From Candidatus Hodarchaeota archaeon (GTDB lineage Archaea > Asgardarchaeota > Heimdallarchaeia > Hodarchaeales > Hodarchaeaceae): DNA of 33,585 bases. Made by a program: the position numbers and the translations under genes. The notes below the pieces were generated by a model, which saw nothing but the letters and a program-made list of their open reading frames with translations, was not told the DNA's origin and did not search any database. Location of the stretch: the NCBI GenBank assembly GCA_016840285.1, contig JAEOSR010000098.1:1-33585 (forward strand), in the 5' to 3' direction. Positions within the stretch are counted from its first letter, which is position 1. Each line of letters opens with the position of its first letter. Positions 16,048-24,454 of this stretch are shown piece after piece.

Positions 16048-16986
16048 CTAGCTGGCTATAGCAGTCCCAACCTTAAGAGATTTTATGTCTATCGTTACTT
16101 TTCTGCTACTAATTTTGATGAGATAATTTTCGACGTCTTCAGACTTGGGAAATTCTAGAATTAAATCCTCTTTCAATGGCCATTCTTCAAGTTCTTGTTC
16201 CCAGATAGGTTCACTGAAAAATTCAGTTCTTCTTGATACTTGAATCAGGACATCCCTCAAAAATTCACTCTGATTAATTAAAATTACCAACAATCCACCT
16301 GTATCTTCAGATGGTAGAGCTCTCATTATAATTTTCTGTTTAAACATATCCTGAGCGCAATAACTTGTCTCTATTGGAGCCATTGAAGAGCTAACTGGAC
16401 TAAGAGTAATCTCCGTTTTGAATATCCCGTTTTTTTCACTCATTGATCTTCCAAATTGCTTCCATATAGTTTTTAGTTTTTGTTCGATTTTTATTGTTTG
16501 TGTAACAAGTTCTTTGTACTCCCTCTTTCTAATTGGATTTGTTTCTATTTTCTCACGCTTGTAGAGCAGTTTGAGATCTGAACCGATTTTCAATTCTAAA
16601 GTGGTTTTAAAATCGGAAAAAGCCTTATTTGGAATGGGATTAATATCTTTCCATTTTTTTATTACGATACCATAGATTGGGGTATCTTTTGCTGGTGTCC
16701 CCTCTTGTGAAGTCGTTTGAAGTTGAAAAGCTGAATAGACGAATTCGGAAAATTTCAAATCAATTCGGAGAGGAACATTTTCTATTTTCCATACACAATG
16801 TGTCTTCAGAATATTTATTTCGTTCTTATCTTGCTGTAATTTGGAAGGATATGAAAAGAGAATCTGTAAACCATGAGTAGTATCAAAAGAACACAAAAAA
16901 AAACCTATTAAGCCCGCTTTCGAGTCAAAAGTTTGCTCATTAGGAGTTGTTTTGATAGTTGTTTCAAAGAAGGGGTCGTTATTCAT
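16048..16986 (-). CDS. Longin-like protein with C-terminal beta-sandwich-like domain (312 aa)
   Basis: This is a paralogue of the 14856 protein. Residues ~27-130 start GFFLCSFDTTHGLQILFSYP and continue with a strand pair (LRIDLKFSEFVYSAFQL) and helices in longin order. Residues ~130-200 are a charged helix. Residues ~222-312 are the shared C-terminal domain (VILINQSEF, LEEWPLKEDLILEFP, YLIKISSRK). AAGGAG lies five bases before ATG 16986. A 157-base gap with two inverted repeats separates it from the next operon, so it may be transcribed independently. It lacks nucleotide-binding motifs. Function unknown; the pairing with the neighbour suggests a longin heterodimer. Confidence 0.65.
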   Translation of the reverse strand: MNNDPFFETTIKTTPNEQTFDSKAGLIGFFLCSFDTTHGLQILFSYPSKLQQDKNEINILKTHCVWKIENVPLRIDLKFSEFVYSAFQLQTTSQEGTPAKDTPIYGIVIKKWKDINPIPNKAFSDFKTTLELKIGSDLKLLYKREKIETNPIRKREYKELVTQTIKIEQKLKTIWKQFGRSMSEKNGIFKTEITLSPVSSSMAPIETSYCAQDMFKQKIIMRALPSEDTGGLLVILINQSEFLRDVLIQVSRRTEFFSEPIWEQELEEWPLKEDLILEFPKSEDVENYLIKISSRKVTIDIKSLKVGTAIAS

Positions 16987-17045
16987 CGTTTCTCCTTACG
17001 ATTATAATTTATTGTAGAGAATAAATCTTTTTGGAACAGTTTATC

Positions 17046-17070
17046 GTTGAGGGTGACAGCACCCTCCAAC
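17046..17070. repeat. Strong GC-rich hairpin in divergent promoter region
   Basis: GTTGAGGGTG and CACCCTCCAAC flank an ACAG loop. The core is a perfect 7-bp GAGGGTG/CACCCTC stem, and four more pairs form with one bulged base. It is the most GC-rich element of the 16987-17372 gap, 60 bases upstream of the longin-like gene and about 300 bases upstream of the Nfn-like gene. An AT-rich inverted repeat, AACTT/AAGTT, follows directly. It could be an operator for divergent control or a structured leader. I see nothing else in the gap. Confidence 0.5.
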
Positions 17071-17372
17071 TTCAAAAGTTTTCGCAAATACTTTGTAAGT
17101 ATTTTATATAAGACTATTAGCTAATTTTTGCCTTTAAACTGTTCTATTAATTGTATCTGTCTTTTCTATAAAAGCTAAGCCACAAATTAGAGAAAATAGT
17201 TTTTCGACATCAAAAAAAGCCAAGTTTCATTCTAAAGAAATCAAACCATTATATTCAATATCGCTGGAAAATTCATTCTAGTTTGAAACACAATTTTTTA
17301 GTATATCCTCATTTAATCACTCTAATAGAAATAATTAACCAAATAATCTACAAATACCTGGAGAAGAATATT

Positions 17373-19205
17373 TTGAGTTCAGAGATATGGGATCTCGTCG
17401 TTGTAGGAGGGGGGCCAGCTGGTCTTTCTGGTGCTATTCGGGCCGCAGAACTAGGTCTCCACGTTCTTGTCCTCGAAGCGCGTTCTGGAACCGCTACCGC
17501 AGGTAGTATGGCTGTAGATGGTTATCCTGGCTTCTTCACTATAACTCGGCAAGAACTCTTGGATAAAATGGCCAAACAAGCGAAGTATCATGCAATAATA
17601 CAATATGCAGAAAAAGTTAGTAAGCTTGAACTAAAAGATCCCATAAAGCGGGTTTATACCCAGATTACAAGAGGGGAATTCTTTACTGAAGAATTTAAGT
17701 ACGATAGTAGGGCAATATTAATTGCTACAGGTCTTAAACCAAGAAAACTTGATATTCCAGGAGAGGGAAAATTTAAGGGGAAAGGAGTATATTATTCTCT
17801 TCCTGATGGAGACTATGCCGACAAGAATGTTGCTATCATAGGACATACATCGTGGGCTGTGCGGAATGCCCTTCATTATGATGCCATGGGAGCACACGTA
17901 TACCTGATTACTAACCGAGATTCGTTTGATGCTCATCCGGCTCTTATGAGAAAACTCAATGAAAGTTTTGTTGAAGTTCTTTATTTACATGAAACATTAT
18001 ATTTTGAAGGCACTGATAAGTTATCAAAAACACGTCTTAAAAGTAGAGATGGAAAACAATTTTCAATTTTAACAGAAATGGTGTTGATACTCAGTAGCAA
18101 GAATACAAACCGAGAGTTATTTCAAGATGCAGGTTTAGAAACTACTCCTCAAGGGAGAATTATAGTAAAATCTTCCAATCAAGATACAACTATTCTTGGT
18201 GTTTTTGCAGCGGGTAGTGCGACAAGAGGAGACTCAATAGTTGGTGTTGGGGCCGCAGAAGGCATTAAAGCAGCAGAAGAGATTTCAAGATATCTTACTA
18301 AGCTTGAAGAGAAAGTAACTCTTGAGAAAGGAAAAAAAGAAGAACCACTTCACATTGAAAGATTCACTGAAGGGAGATGTGTCATCATTGGAAAGGAGGA
18401 CTTATCTCCAGAGATAGTTAAATGGGTAGTTAAGGCACCATTAATTGCTAAAAAAAATCAACCTGGACAGTTTGTCATTCTCAGAGTAATCCCTAATGGG
18501 GAACGAATCCCTCTAACAATAGCTGATAGTGACGCGGGAAAAGGGACAATTACACTAATCTTTCAAAAGATTGGGAAGAGTACCAAGCTTATGGGAAATA
18601 TGAAAGCTGGTGATCATATTCTTAATCTCTTAGGCCCCTTAGGAAAACCTGTCGAAATTAAAAAATGGGGAACTGTTGCGGTTCTTGGCGGTGGGTGTGG
18701 TGTTGCTCCAGTATTACCTAAAACTAAAGCTTTGAAAGAGATAGGTAATTATGTGGTAAGTATTATTTCAGCTAGAACATCACCACTCTTAATATGCCAA
18801 GAAGAGATGGAAGAGGCGAGTGATGAGCTTCATATTGCTACTGATGATGGGACAAAGGGCCATCACGGATTTGGACTTGATCTCTTAAAACGCTTTGTTG
18901 AAGAAGGGAGACATTTTGATCATGTAGTAGCAGTTGGGCCAATTCCTATGATGAAGTTTACCTGTGCATTTACCAAGGAACATAACATTCCAACGACTGT
19001 TAGTTTGGCTCCTATAATGGTTGATGGTACTGGGATGTGTGGTGCTTGTCGAGTAACTGTTGGTGGCGAGGTTAAGTTCGCTTGTGTTGATGGTCCCAAT
19101 TTTGATGGATTAAAGGTGGATTTTGAAGAATTGACGCTTAGGTCAAGGGCGTATCTTTATGAGGAGCGAATTTCCAGCGGAAAAATGGCCCGAGAGAAAC
19201 CATAG
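17373..19205 (+). CDS. Fusion of thioredoxin-reductase-like domain and NfnA/SudB-type small subunit
   Basis: The fusion is 610 residues from TTG 17373 (GGAG nine bases upstream); the frame opens at TTG 17283, but the first 30 residues look like untranslated sequence. Residues ~8-310 are a thioredoxin-reductase-like flavoprotein: GGGPAGLSG (12-20), ATG near 120 and the NAD motif GHTSWA (157-162). The redox CxxC site is replaced by YSLPDGD (141-147), so it cannot be a classical thioredoxin reductase. From ~327 it is an NfnA/PyrK/SudB-type domain: RIPLTIAD (378-385) for FAD, GGGCGVAP (439-446) for NAD(P), and a 2Fe-2S site with Asp 551, Cys 556, 559 and 571. It is followed after 14 bases by the large subunit. 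Nfn complexes bifurcate electrons between NADH, NADPH and ferredoxin; here a third flavin is added. Confidence 0.88.
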   Translation: MSSEIWDLVVVGGGPAGLSGAIRAAELGLHVLVLEARSGTATAGSMAVDGYPGFFTITRQELLDKMAKQAKYHAIIQYAEKVSKLELKDPIKRVYTQITRGEFFTEEFKYDSRAILIATGLKPRKLDIPGEGKFKGKGVYYSLPDGDYADKNVAIIGHTSWAVRNALHYDAMGAHVYLITNRDSFDAHPALMRKLNESFVEVLYLHETLYFEGTDKLSKTRLKSRDGKQFSILTEMVLILSSKNTNRELFQDAGLETTPQGRIIVKSSNQDTTILGVFAAGSATRGDSIVGVGAAEGIKAAEEISRYLTKLEEKVTLEKGKKEEPLHIERFTEGRCVIIGKEDLSPEIVKWVVKAPLIAKKNQPGQFVILRVIPNGERIPLTIADSDAGKGTITLIFQKIGKSTKLMGNMKAGDHILNLLGPLGKPVEIKKWGTVAVLGGGCGVAPVLPKTKALKEIGNYVVSIISARTSPLLICQEEMEEASDELHIATDDGTKGHHGFGLDLLKRFVEEGRHFDHVVAVGPIPMMKFTCAFTKEHNIPTTVSLAPIMVDGTGMCGACRVTVGGEVKFACVDGPNFDGLKVDFEELTLRSRAYLYEERISSGKMAREKP

Positions 19206-19219
19206 AAGGTACAGAAGTA

Positions 19220-20611
19220 ATGGCTAAACGCAAAAGAACTAAGAAACAGAGAATTCGCATGCAAACTCAAGAACCAGGTGAGCGAATTCGAAACTTTGAA
19301 GAAGTGGCTCTTGGATTTACTGAAGAGGAGGCTTTAGAGGAAGCTTCTCGTTGCTTACAGTGTAAGCGTCCACGCTGTATACAGGGTTGTCCTGTAAATG
19401 TACGGATACCTGAATTTATTATCAAATTAAGAGAAGGAGATATTAATTCTGCAAAAGAGATAATTCTTTCAACCAATAGTTTACCTGCTATAACAGGACG
19501 GGTCTGTCCACAAGAAAATCAGTGTCAAGAGTTTTGTGTTCACCCCAATGCAATCAGTATCGGAGCATTGGAAAGATACGTGGCTGATCAGGGGAAACGT
19601 TCTGAAACCATAGCTAACAAAAAAAGACAAACTAAAGTAGCAATTATTGGATCTGGCCCCTCAGGTTTGACTTGTGCAGCGGATTTGGCTAATTTTGGTC
19701 ATGATGTGGTTTTGTACGAGGCATTACATGAATATGGGGGAGTATTAATGTATGGAATTCCGGAATTCCGAATGCCTAAACAGATAGTAAAAGAAGAAGT
19801 TGAGTATGTACAAAGTTTAGGGGTTCGATTAGAAAAAGATATGCTCATTGGACAGACCATAACTATTGATGAACTTTTAAATGAATATGAATTTGATGCA
19901 GTGTATATAGCTTCTGGAGCAGGAACACCAAACTTTTTAAAAATTCCTGGGGAGAATTTAAAAGGAGTTTACTCAGCCAATGAATTCTTAACTCGTGTTA
20001 ATCTTCTTAAAGGATATAAATTTCCAGAACATGACACTCCCGTGTCAGTAGGTGAAAAAGTAGCGGTTATCGGAGCCGGTAACGTTGCAATGGATGCTGC
20101 TCGAACCTCACTCCGATTAGGAGCCCGTGAAGTGGATATCATTTATCGCCGTACTGAAGGAGAATGTCCAGCACGATTGGAGGAGATCATTCATGCTAAA
20201 GAAGAGGGAGTAGTAATAGGAGAATTAATATCCCCAGTAGAGATTCTTGGAGATAAGAAAGGAAATGTCATCGGTTTGAAGTGTTTACAAATGCAATTGG
20301 GTGAGAGGGATGAGTCTGGTCGTAGAAGACCCATCCCAATTCCAAATACCGAATTTATGTTCCCCGTAGACACGGTAATCATTGCTATAGGTCAAAAACC
20401 AAATCAGCTGATCGCTCAAACGACACCAGGTCTCGAATCCACTAAGTGGGGCACATTAATTCACAAAGAAGAGACAGGAAAAACAACACGAGAACGAGTT
20501 TATACTGGGGGGGACGTTGCCACTGGAGCCGCTACAGTCATCCTTGCTATGGAAGCTGGCCGAAAAGCAGCTAAAGCAATTCATGAAATGATATTAGAGA
20601 AGAATAACTAG
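19220..20611 (+). CDS. nfnB: NfnB / glutamate synthase small-chain-type large subunit
   Basis: This 463-residue protein has the length and order of NfnB (NADH-dependent ferredoxin:NADP oxidoreductase large subunit) and of the GltD/GltA family. The N-terminal helical domain carries iron-sulfur Cys in RCLQCKRPRCIQGCP and GRVCPQENQCQEFC. FAD binding is IIGSGPSGLTC, NADP binding is VIGAGNVAMDAAR, and YRRTEGECPAR follows. The end has the family's YTGGDVATGAATV, which contacts flavin. It lies 14 bases after the fused small subunit, with GAAGGT as ribosome-binding site. No glutamate synthase large subunit is in the window, and the NfnA partner next door makes the Nfn role more likely than glutamate synthesis. 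Confidence 0.9.
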   Translation: MAKRKRTKKQRIRMQTQEPGERIRNFEEVALGFTEEEALEEASRCLQCKRPRCIQGCPVNVRIPEFIIKLREGDINSAKEIILSTNSLPAITGRVCPQENQCQEFCVHPNAISIGALERYVADQGKRSETIANKKRQTKVAIIGSGPSGLTCAADLANFGHDVVLYEALHEYGGVLMYGIPEFRMPKQIVKEEVEYVQSLGVRLEKDMLIGQTITIDELLNEYEFDAVYIASGAGTPNFLKIPGENLKGVYSANEFLTRVNLLKGYKFPEHDTPVSVGEKVAVIGAGNVAMDAARTSLRLGAREVDIIYRRTEGECPARLEEIIHAKEEGVVIGELISPVEILGDKKGNVIGLKCLQMQLGERDESGRRRPIPIPNTEFMFPVDTVIIAIGQKPNQLIAQTTPGLESTKWGTLIHKEETGKTTRERVYTGGDVATGAATVILAMEAGRKAAKAIHEMILEKNN

Positions 20612-20749
20612 GGACAAGAAAGTAGTTACAAGCATTAACCTAAATAAATATGTGAGGAAAGAATTAACAATTATATCAAATAACTGTGTATTTTCAATCT
20701 GAACAAGAACAGTAACCAAAAAAATTTCTTAAGTTATGGTGGGAATTTC

Positions 20750-21232
20750 ATGAGAAATAAATGGCGAGTAATGCCCAAACGCGTTGGAAGGAGCCGGAAA
20801 ATTCAAGTAAGGCAGTTTGAACCCGAAGAAATTTGGATAGAATACGAACTAGAAGTTGAGGATGATTCATTAGCTAATGAAGCTCTTCAGGAAGCAACAA
20901 AATTGGCTATTGATTATTTAAATAAGGAAGAAAAGAAATTACGAAACAAGACAAAGTTACAGGATGAAATAATCGAAGAAAAACCAGCTATTGAGTACTA
21001 CCTAGAAATTACAAATGAAGGGAAAATTCTAGGTAATTTTCGCGTCAAACCATCAGAGGATCCACAATATGCAAATTTCGTACATCTATGGTTAGAAAAA
21101 GATCAAAAAGAATTTTATGTGGGTTTTCTACGCAAAGATACTGGAGATTTCAAATTCAAGACCAAGAACAAAGAACTAATTCAACAATATGGAATCAAGA
21201 AGGATAGGCATTTTCTAATCGTGAAGAAATAG
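20750..21232 (+). CDS. Hypothetical charged protein
   Basis: I do not recognise this 160-residue protein. The first ~20 residues are very basic. Residues 25-65 are an acidic, helix-rich block (NEALQEATKLAIDYLNKEEK). Residues ~78-160 look like a small beta domain (IEYYLEITNEGKIL, EFYVGFLRKDTGDFKFK, HFLIVKK). There is no membrane helix and no Cys. GGTGGG six bases before the ATG is a convincing ribosome-binding site. It stands between the Nfn-like operon and MEMO with promoter-sized gaps on both sides. The basic N-terminus could bind nucleic acid, but this is speculative. Confidence 0.65.
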   Translation: MRNKWRVMPKRVGRSRKIQVRQFEPEEIWIEYELEVEDDSLANEALQEATKLAIDYLNKEEKKLRNKTKLQDEIIEEKPAIEYYLEITNEGKILGNFRVKPSEDPQYANFVHLWLEKDQKEFYVGFLRKDTGDFKFKTKNKELIQQYGIKKDRHFLIVKK

Positions 21233-21540
21233 GAACAGAATTCTCACAACATTTTAAAAATCTAATACTCATTGGTTGTACATAAATCATAACATGAAAC
21301 TCGAATTATTGAATAAATCATTCTAATATTAACATTCATTTCTGAGACAACATCTATTAGTAATAACACCATTAATGGAGCAGGGCTTTAAAATAGGAAA
21401 AATAGCTAAAATTTTGAAGGAAATTGTACAAAAGCACTCCGAGACCGTCATTCTCCCCCAAAGATCGTAGAAAGGCCAAATGAGTAGGCAAGATGATTGG
21501 AGAGCATAATATTCCTCAAGAAAGGAGGTTTAATTAACAC
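21233..21540 (+). promoter_or_regulatory. Leader region of the MEMO gene with strong Shine-Dalgarno
   Basis: This 308-base gap ends with AAAGGAGGT at 21521-21529, the strongest ribosome-binding site in the window, eleven bases before the ATG at 21541. The rest is AT-rich, with no clear TATA box that I trust. A 31-codon frame at 21375-21470 has no support. Confidence 0.5.
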
Positions 21541-22458
21541 ATGCGAGTTCGTACTGCTATTCGTGCTGGTAGTTGGTATTCTGGCCAAAAAGATGGTTTA
21601 ATGACCGAGATTAATAACATGTATCTACATAAAGTTGGACCAGGTAAAAGACCCTTACCCTTTGATCAAAGAAAGGATGCAAAAAATATCTTAGGAGTAG
21701 TTTCTCCCCATGCGGGTTACGCATGTTCCGCACCCACCGCTGCTCATGGTTTTTTGGCGTTAGCTGAAGATCGTAAAGAAATTGATACTGCAATATTGCT
21801 TGGTAATAAACATACGCATTATGGACCCGAGATATCTGTTGCCCCATTTGATGCGTGGGAGACGCCTCTCGGTCAAGTTCCTGTGAATATGTCTCTATTA
21901 ACAAGAATAATAAACAATAAACAGCGATTATCCGATAAACTTTCCCAACTAGTAGATTTTGATGATACAGCTCATATGGATGAACACTCAATTGAATTAC
22001 AGATTCCTTTTCTTCAAGATGTTTATTCGGAATTTAAAATTGCGCCAATAGCTATCGGACGTCTACCAACAAACCTGACACAATCTTTTGGGTATTATTT
22101 GGCTGAAATGATAAAGGAAGAAGGAATCGAGGACTCGACAATTGCTATTGCTAGTTCAGATATGACCCATGGGAACTATTTTCCTCAGTTAAATCATGAA
22201 CAAGTCTCAACACTTGATAAATTAGCTTTAACCCCAATGTTAAATCGGGATCCTGAAGCCTTAGAGGAAGCAGTACAGAAAAATAATATATCCATGTGCG
22301 GAGTAGGACCTGTAAAAGTCCTTTTATCGTTAACAGGAAAATTAGGAGCGAGATCAGCTAAATTACTGAATTATTCAACTAGTGGGTTAACTTGTGGTTC
22401 AAGAAGTTCAGTAGTTGGTTATGCCTCGGTTGCAATTATGAAGAGTAGTGGGCTATAG
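21541..22458 (+). CDS. amrB: MEMO family / AmmeMemoRadiSam system protein B
   Basis: This 305-residue MEMO1-type protein is related to non-haem iron dioxygenases. Conserved blocks are the N-terminal RAGSWYSG, SPHAGYACSA (His 57), GNKHTHYG, HMDEHSIELQIPFL, SSDMTHG and the C-terminal CGVGPVK. Metal-site His and Cys residues are therefore retained. In archaea and bacteria it usually co-occurs with an AMMECR1 domain protein and a radical-SAM protein, neither of which is in this window. Recent work links the eukaryotic homologue to iron binding; the archaeal role is unsettled. The start is fixed by the strong Shine-Dalgarno. The kinase gene follows after 35 bases, probably in the same transcript. 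Confidence 0.93.
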   Translation: MRVRTAIRAGSWYSGQKDGLMTEINNMYLHKVGPGKRPLPFDQRKDAKNILGVVSPHAGYACSAPTAAHGFLALAEDRKEIDTAILLGNKHTHYGPEISVAPFDAWETPLGQVPVNMSLLTRIINNKQRLSDKLSQLVDFDDTAHMDEHSIELQIPFLQDVYSEFKIAPIAIGRLPTNLTQSFGYYLAEMIKEEGIEDSTIAIASSDMTHGNYFPQLNHEQVSTLDKLALTPMLNRDPEALEEAVQKNNISMCGVGPVKVLLSLTGKLGARSAKLLNYSTSGLTCGSRSSVVGYASVAIMKSSGL

Positions 22459-22493
22459 AAACTTCTTTGTCAAAACCTGAAGGATGAAGACCT

Positions 22494-23468
22494 GTGGAAA
22501 ATGAAAACAAAATTCTTGTAGTCGGAAAGATTAATTATCACTTAGGCTTCTCAATTTCTGATGATTTCTCTTTTATGTCTTCTGAGGAAGAAAGAGATCC
22601 TACTACCAGTGCTTTTGATGTTAAACGAGAACTTACAGGAATGGGTGCAAATATTGCTTATGGACTAGCAATATTAGGGTCATATCCAATCATTATATCA
22701 CAGGTAGGATATGATTTCGATTGGTTTCATCGTCCTTACTTGGAAAAACTCGGAATTGACGTGAGACCATTTATTCACCCAGAAAAAGAAACTGCTTGCT
22801 TGTATAAAATTAAAGACAAACAGGGGAAGAATCTCACCATTTCCCAAGAAAATTCTTACCAGTTCTTTGCAGAAAGAAATCTAGAAGACCAGCTTGAATC
22901 AGCTGAGTTTCAGATTCTTAATACTACGTTCGTTGGCACAGGAAAAGTAGAAGCTGATACGAAATTTATTTCAACAATATATGAGCTGAATACAAGACTT
23001 CCTGTGATCTACTCACCTGACTCAAATGTTCAGGATTTAACCAAGTGGAGATTATCCCAAATCTTCAGCAAAATCACTATTTTAATTTGTACAGAAAGCG
23101 AGCTGAAACTAATCGAAGAACGGATGAAACAAACTCGAGATGAGATATTAGTAAATTCAAAACGGTTGAAATATATCATCTCAATGGTGCAACGATCAAG
23201 GATTATCATTTTTTCTAAGGAATTTAAACTTAAAGTATCAGAAGGACCAGCGGAAGAAGTTCTTTCCGAAGATTTTTGGTATGATGCTTTTAGGGCTGGT
23301 GTTATCTATGGTATCTCTCTGAAGAAACCAATTGAGGAAGCTGCGAAACTGGGGTCTGCTTTAGCATCATATGCTGTTGAAACCCGTGAGAATCAACAAT
23401 ATTCACCTAGTCTCGAACAAGTATCATTACGTGCTTTTGAGGTTAAAACAACGAGGAAAGCAAAGTAA
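22494..23468 (+). CDS. PfkB-family carbohydrate kinase-like protein with altered active-site motif
   Basis: This 324-residue ribokinase/PfkB-fold protein has the substrate-side motif GMGANIAYGLAILG (49-62) and the later strand-helix layout. In the second signature the family's GAGD is changed: residues 260-269 read DFWYDAFRAG. The catalytic Asp (264) and the following helix remain, but the Gly-Ala-Gly anion hole is lost. The ATP-site residues upstream (ICTESELKLI) are present. It may be a non-catalytic sensor or an unusual kinase. GTG 22494 is the start, with GAAGGATGA upstream, 35 bases after MEMO. It converges with the COG2187-type gene, with five bases between the ends. Confidence 0.8.
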   Translation: MENENKILVVGKINYHLGFSISDDFSFMSSEEERDPTTSAFDVKRELTGMGANIAYGLAILGSYPIIISQVGYDFDWFHRPYLEKLGIDVRPFIHPEKETACLYKIKDKQGKNLTISQENSYQFFAERNLEDQLESAEFQILNTTFVGTGKVEADTKFISTIYELNTRLPVIYSPDSNVQDLTKWRLSQIFSKITILICTESELKLIEERMKQTRDEILVNSKRLKYIISMVQRSRIIIFSKEFKLKVSEGPAEEVLSEDFWYDAFRAGVIYGISLKKPIEEAAKLGSALASYAVETRENQQYSPSLEQVSLRAFEVKTTRKAK

Positions 23469-23473
23469 AACTA

Positions 23474-24454
23474 CTAAGAAATGAAATTCGGGACATAAGA
23501 TTTCGCTAAGTCATAATATTGATTTGAAAGAGTTACTAAATCTTCTTTTTTCTGAGTATTAAATTCATTCATGCCTTGAAATCCATACACTTTTCCTCGA
23601 ACATATGCTCGATAGCATTTAAAGAAGTCGATGATCTCTGGTAATAATTCATCTCCACTATTATCAACATACTTTTCGATAAACAGCTTTGATAATTTCG
23701 GTTCTCCCCAGAAGTCGAGATCCATTGCTAAAAAGCCTACATCCTCACAAAGATCCCCATAACGTAATAAAGGATTGAACTCAATACAGTCGAAAATTTT
23801 TATCTCGTCATTAGGAAGGATGAAGATATTATTACTACAGAGGTCCCCATGGTTATCTGTTATACGATCATCATTAATCCGTTCTTGAAATAACCCCTGA
23901 TTTCCTCGCATAAATCCAAAGACTTGCCCTTGAAATTCTTCGCTTTCAGTCCGAAATTGAGAGGTAGTCCGAAAGTTTTCATCCCATTTTTCCCAAATAT
24001 ACTTCATTTTACCTCTTTCAGGAACTTTTTTGGTGTTTTCATGAAACTCAGCAAGTACTTTCGCAACTTTTTCGATAGCGGAGGTAGTTACGCCTTTTTT
24101 CATCAAAATATTTTTCATTAGACACTCTTCAGGTAATTGTATCATTTTCACTCCATACTCAATAATCTCCCCAGGTTGGTTGATTTTCCCATCAGAGTTT
24201 ACTGAAAATACATCAATGTAGATATCAGGAGAGAATCGTCTATTTAGCTCAATTTCTTTATGACAATATTTCTTTCGGAGCTCTAAAGTAGAAAAGTCAA
24301 GAATATCGCCAAATTTTACTGATTTTTTGATCTTATACGCGAAAGCTCCGGTTAAAAAAACCCAAGAAATATGGGTTTCCCGTAAATCTATTGTTTCAAT
24401 AGGGTGTTCATATGCAGCATCAGTTTCAAGCATCTTAGGGTCGAAAGTCGGCAA
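23474..24454 (-). CDS. Aminoglycoside-phosphotransferase-like kinase (COG2187 type)
   Basis: This 326-residue protein kinase-fold enzyme matches the COG2187 group. The N-terminal lobe has ETHISWVFLTGAFAYKIKK (nucleotide-binding Lys). The C-terminal lobe has the catalytic loop NHGDLCSNNI (Asp 204, Asn 209) and DCIEFN, in place of DFG (222-227). Bacterial members often carry a P-loop kinase domain fused at the C-terminus; here that partner is a separate gene just upstream, overlapping by 20 bases. Start TTG 24454 is supported by GGAAGTGAT eight bases upstream inside the partner gene. The substrate is unknown; antibiotic resistance is unlikely in this context. Confidence 0.85.
   Translation of the reverse strand: MPTFDPKMLETDAAYEHPIETIDLRETHISWVFLTGAFAYKIKKSVKFGDILDFSTLELRKKYCHKEIELNRRFSPDIYIDVFSVNSDGKINQPGEIIEYGVKMIQLPEECLMKNILMKKGVTTSAIEKVAKVLAEFHENTKKVPERGKMKYIWEKWDENFRTTSQFRTESEEFQGQVFGFMRGNQGLFQERINDDRITDNHGDLCSNNIFILPNDEIKIFDCIEFNPLLRYGDLCEDVGFLAMDLDFWGEPKLSKLFIEKYVDNSGDELLPEIIDFFKCYRAYVRGKVYGFQGMNEFNTQKKEDLVTLSNQYYDLAKSYVPNFIS

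Noticed and set aside
19220..20611. Glutamate synthase small subunit
   Set aside because: The gene directly follows an NfnA-type subunit and no glutamate synthase large subunit is present, so the Nfn assignment is better, although the sequence family overlaps.
21375..21470. 31-codon frame starting MEQGFKIGKIAK upstream of MEMO
   Set aside because: No ribosome-binding site, very short and no recognised motif; probably chance.
23474..24454. Antibiotic resistance gene (aminoglycoside phosphotransferase)
   Set aside because: The motifs fit the COG2187 kinase group and the partner gene is a COG0645-type kinase; nothing suggests resistance.
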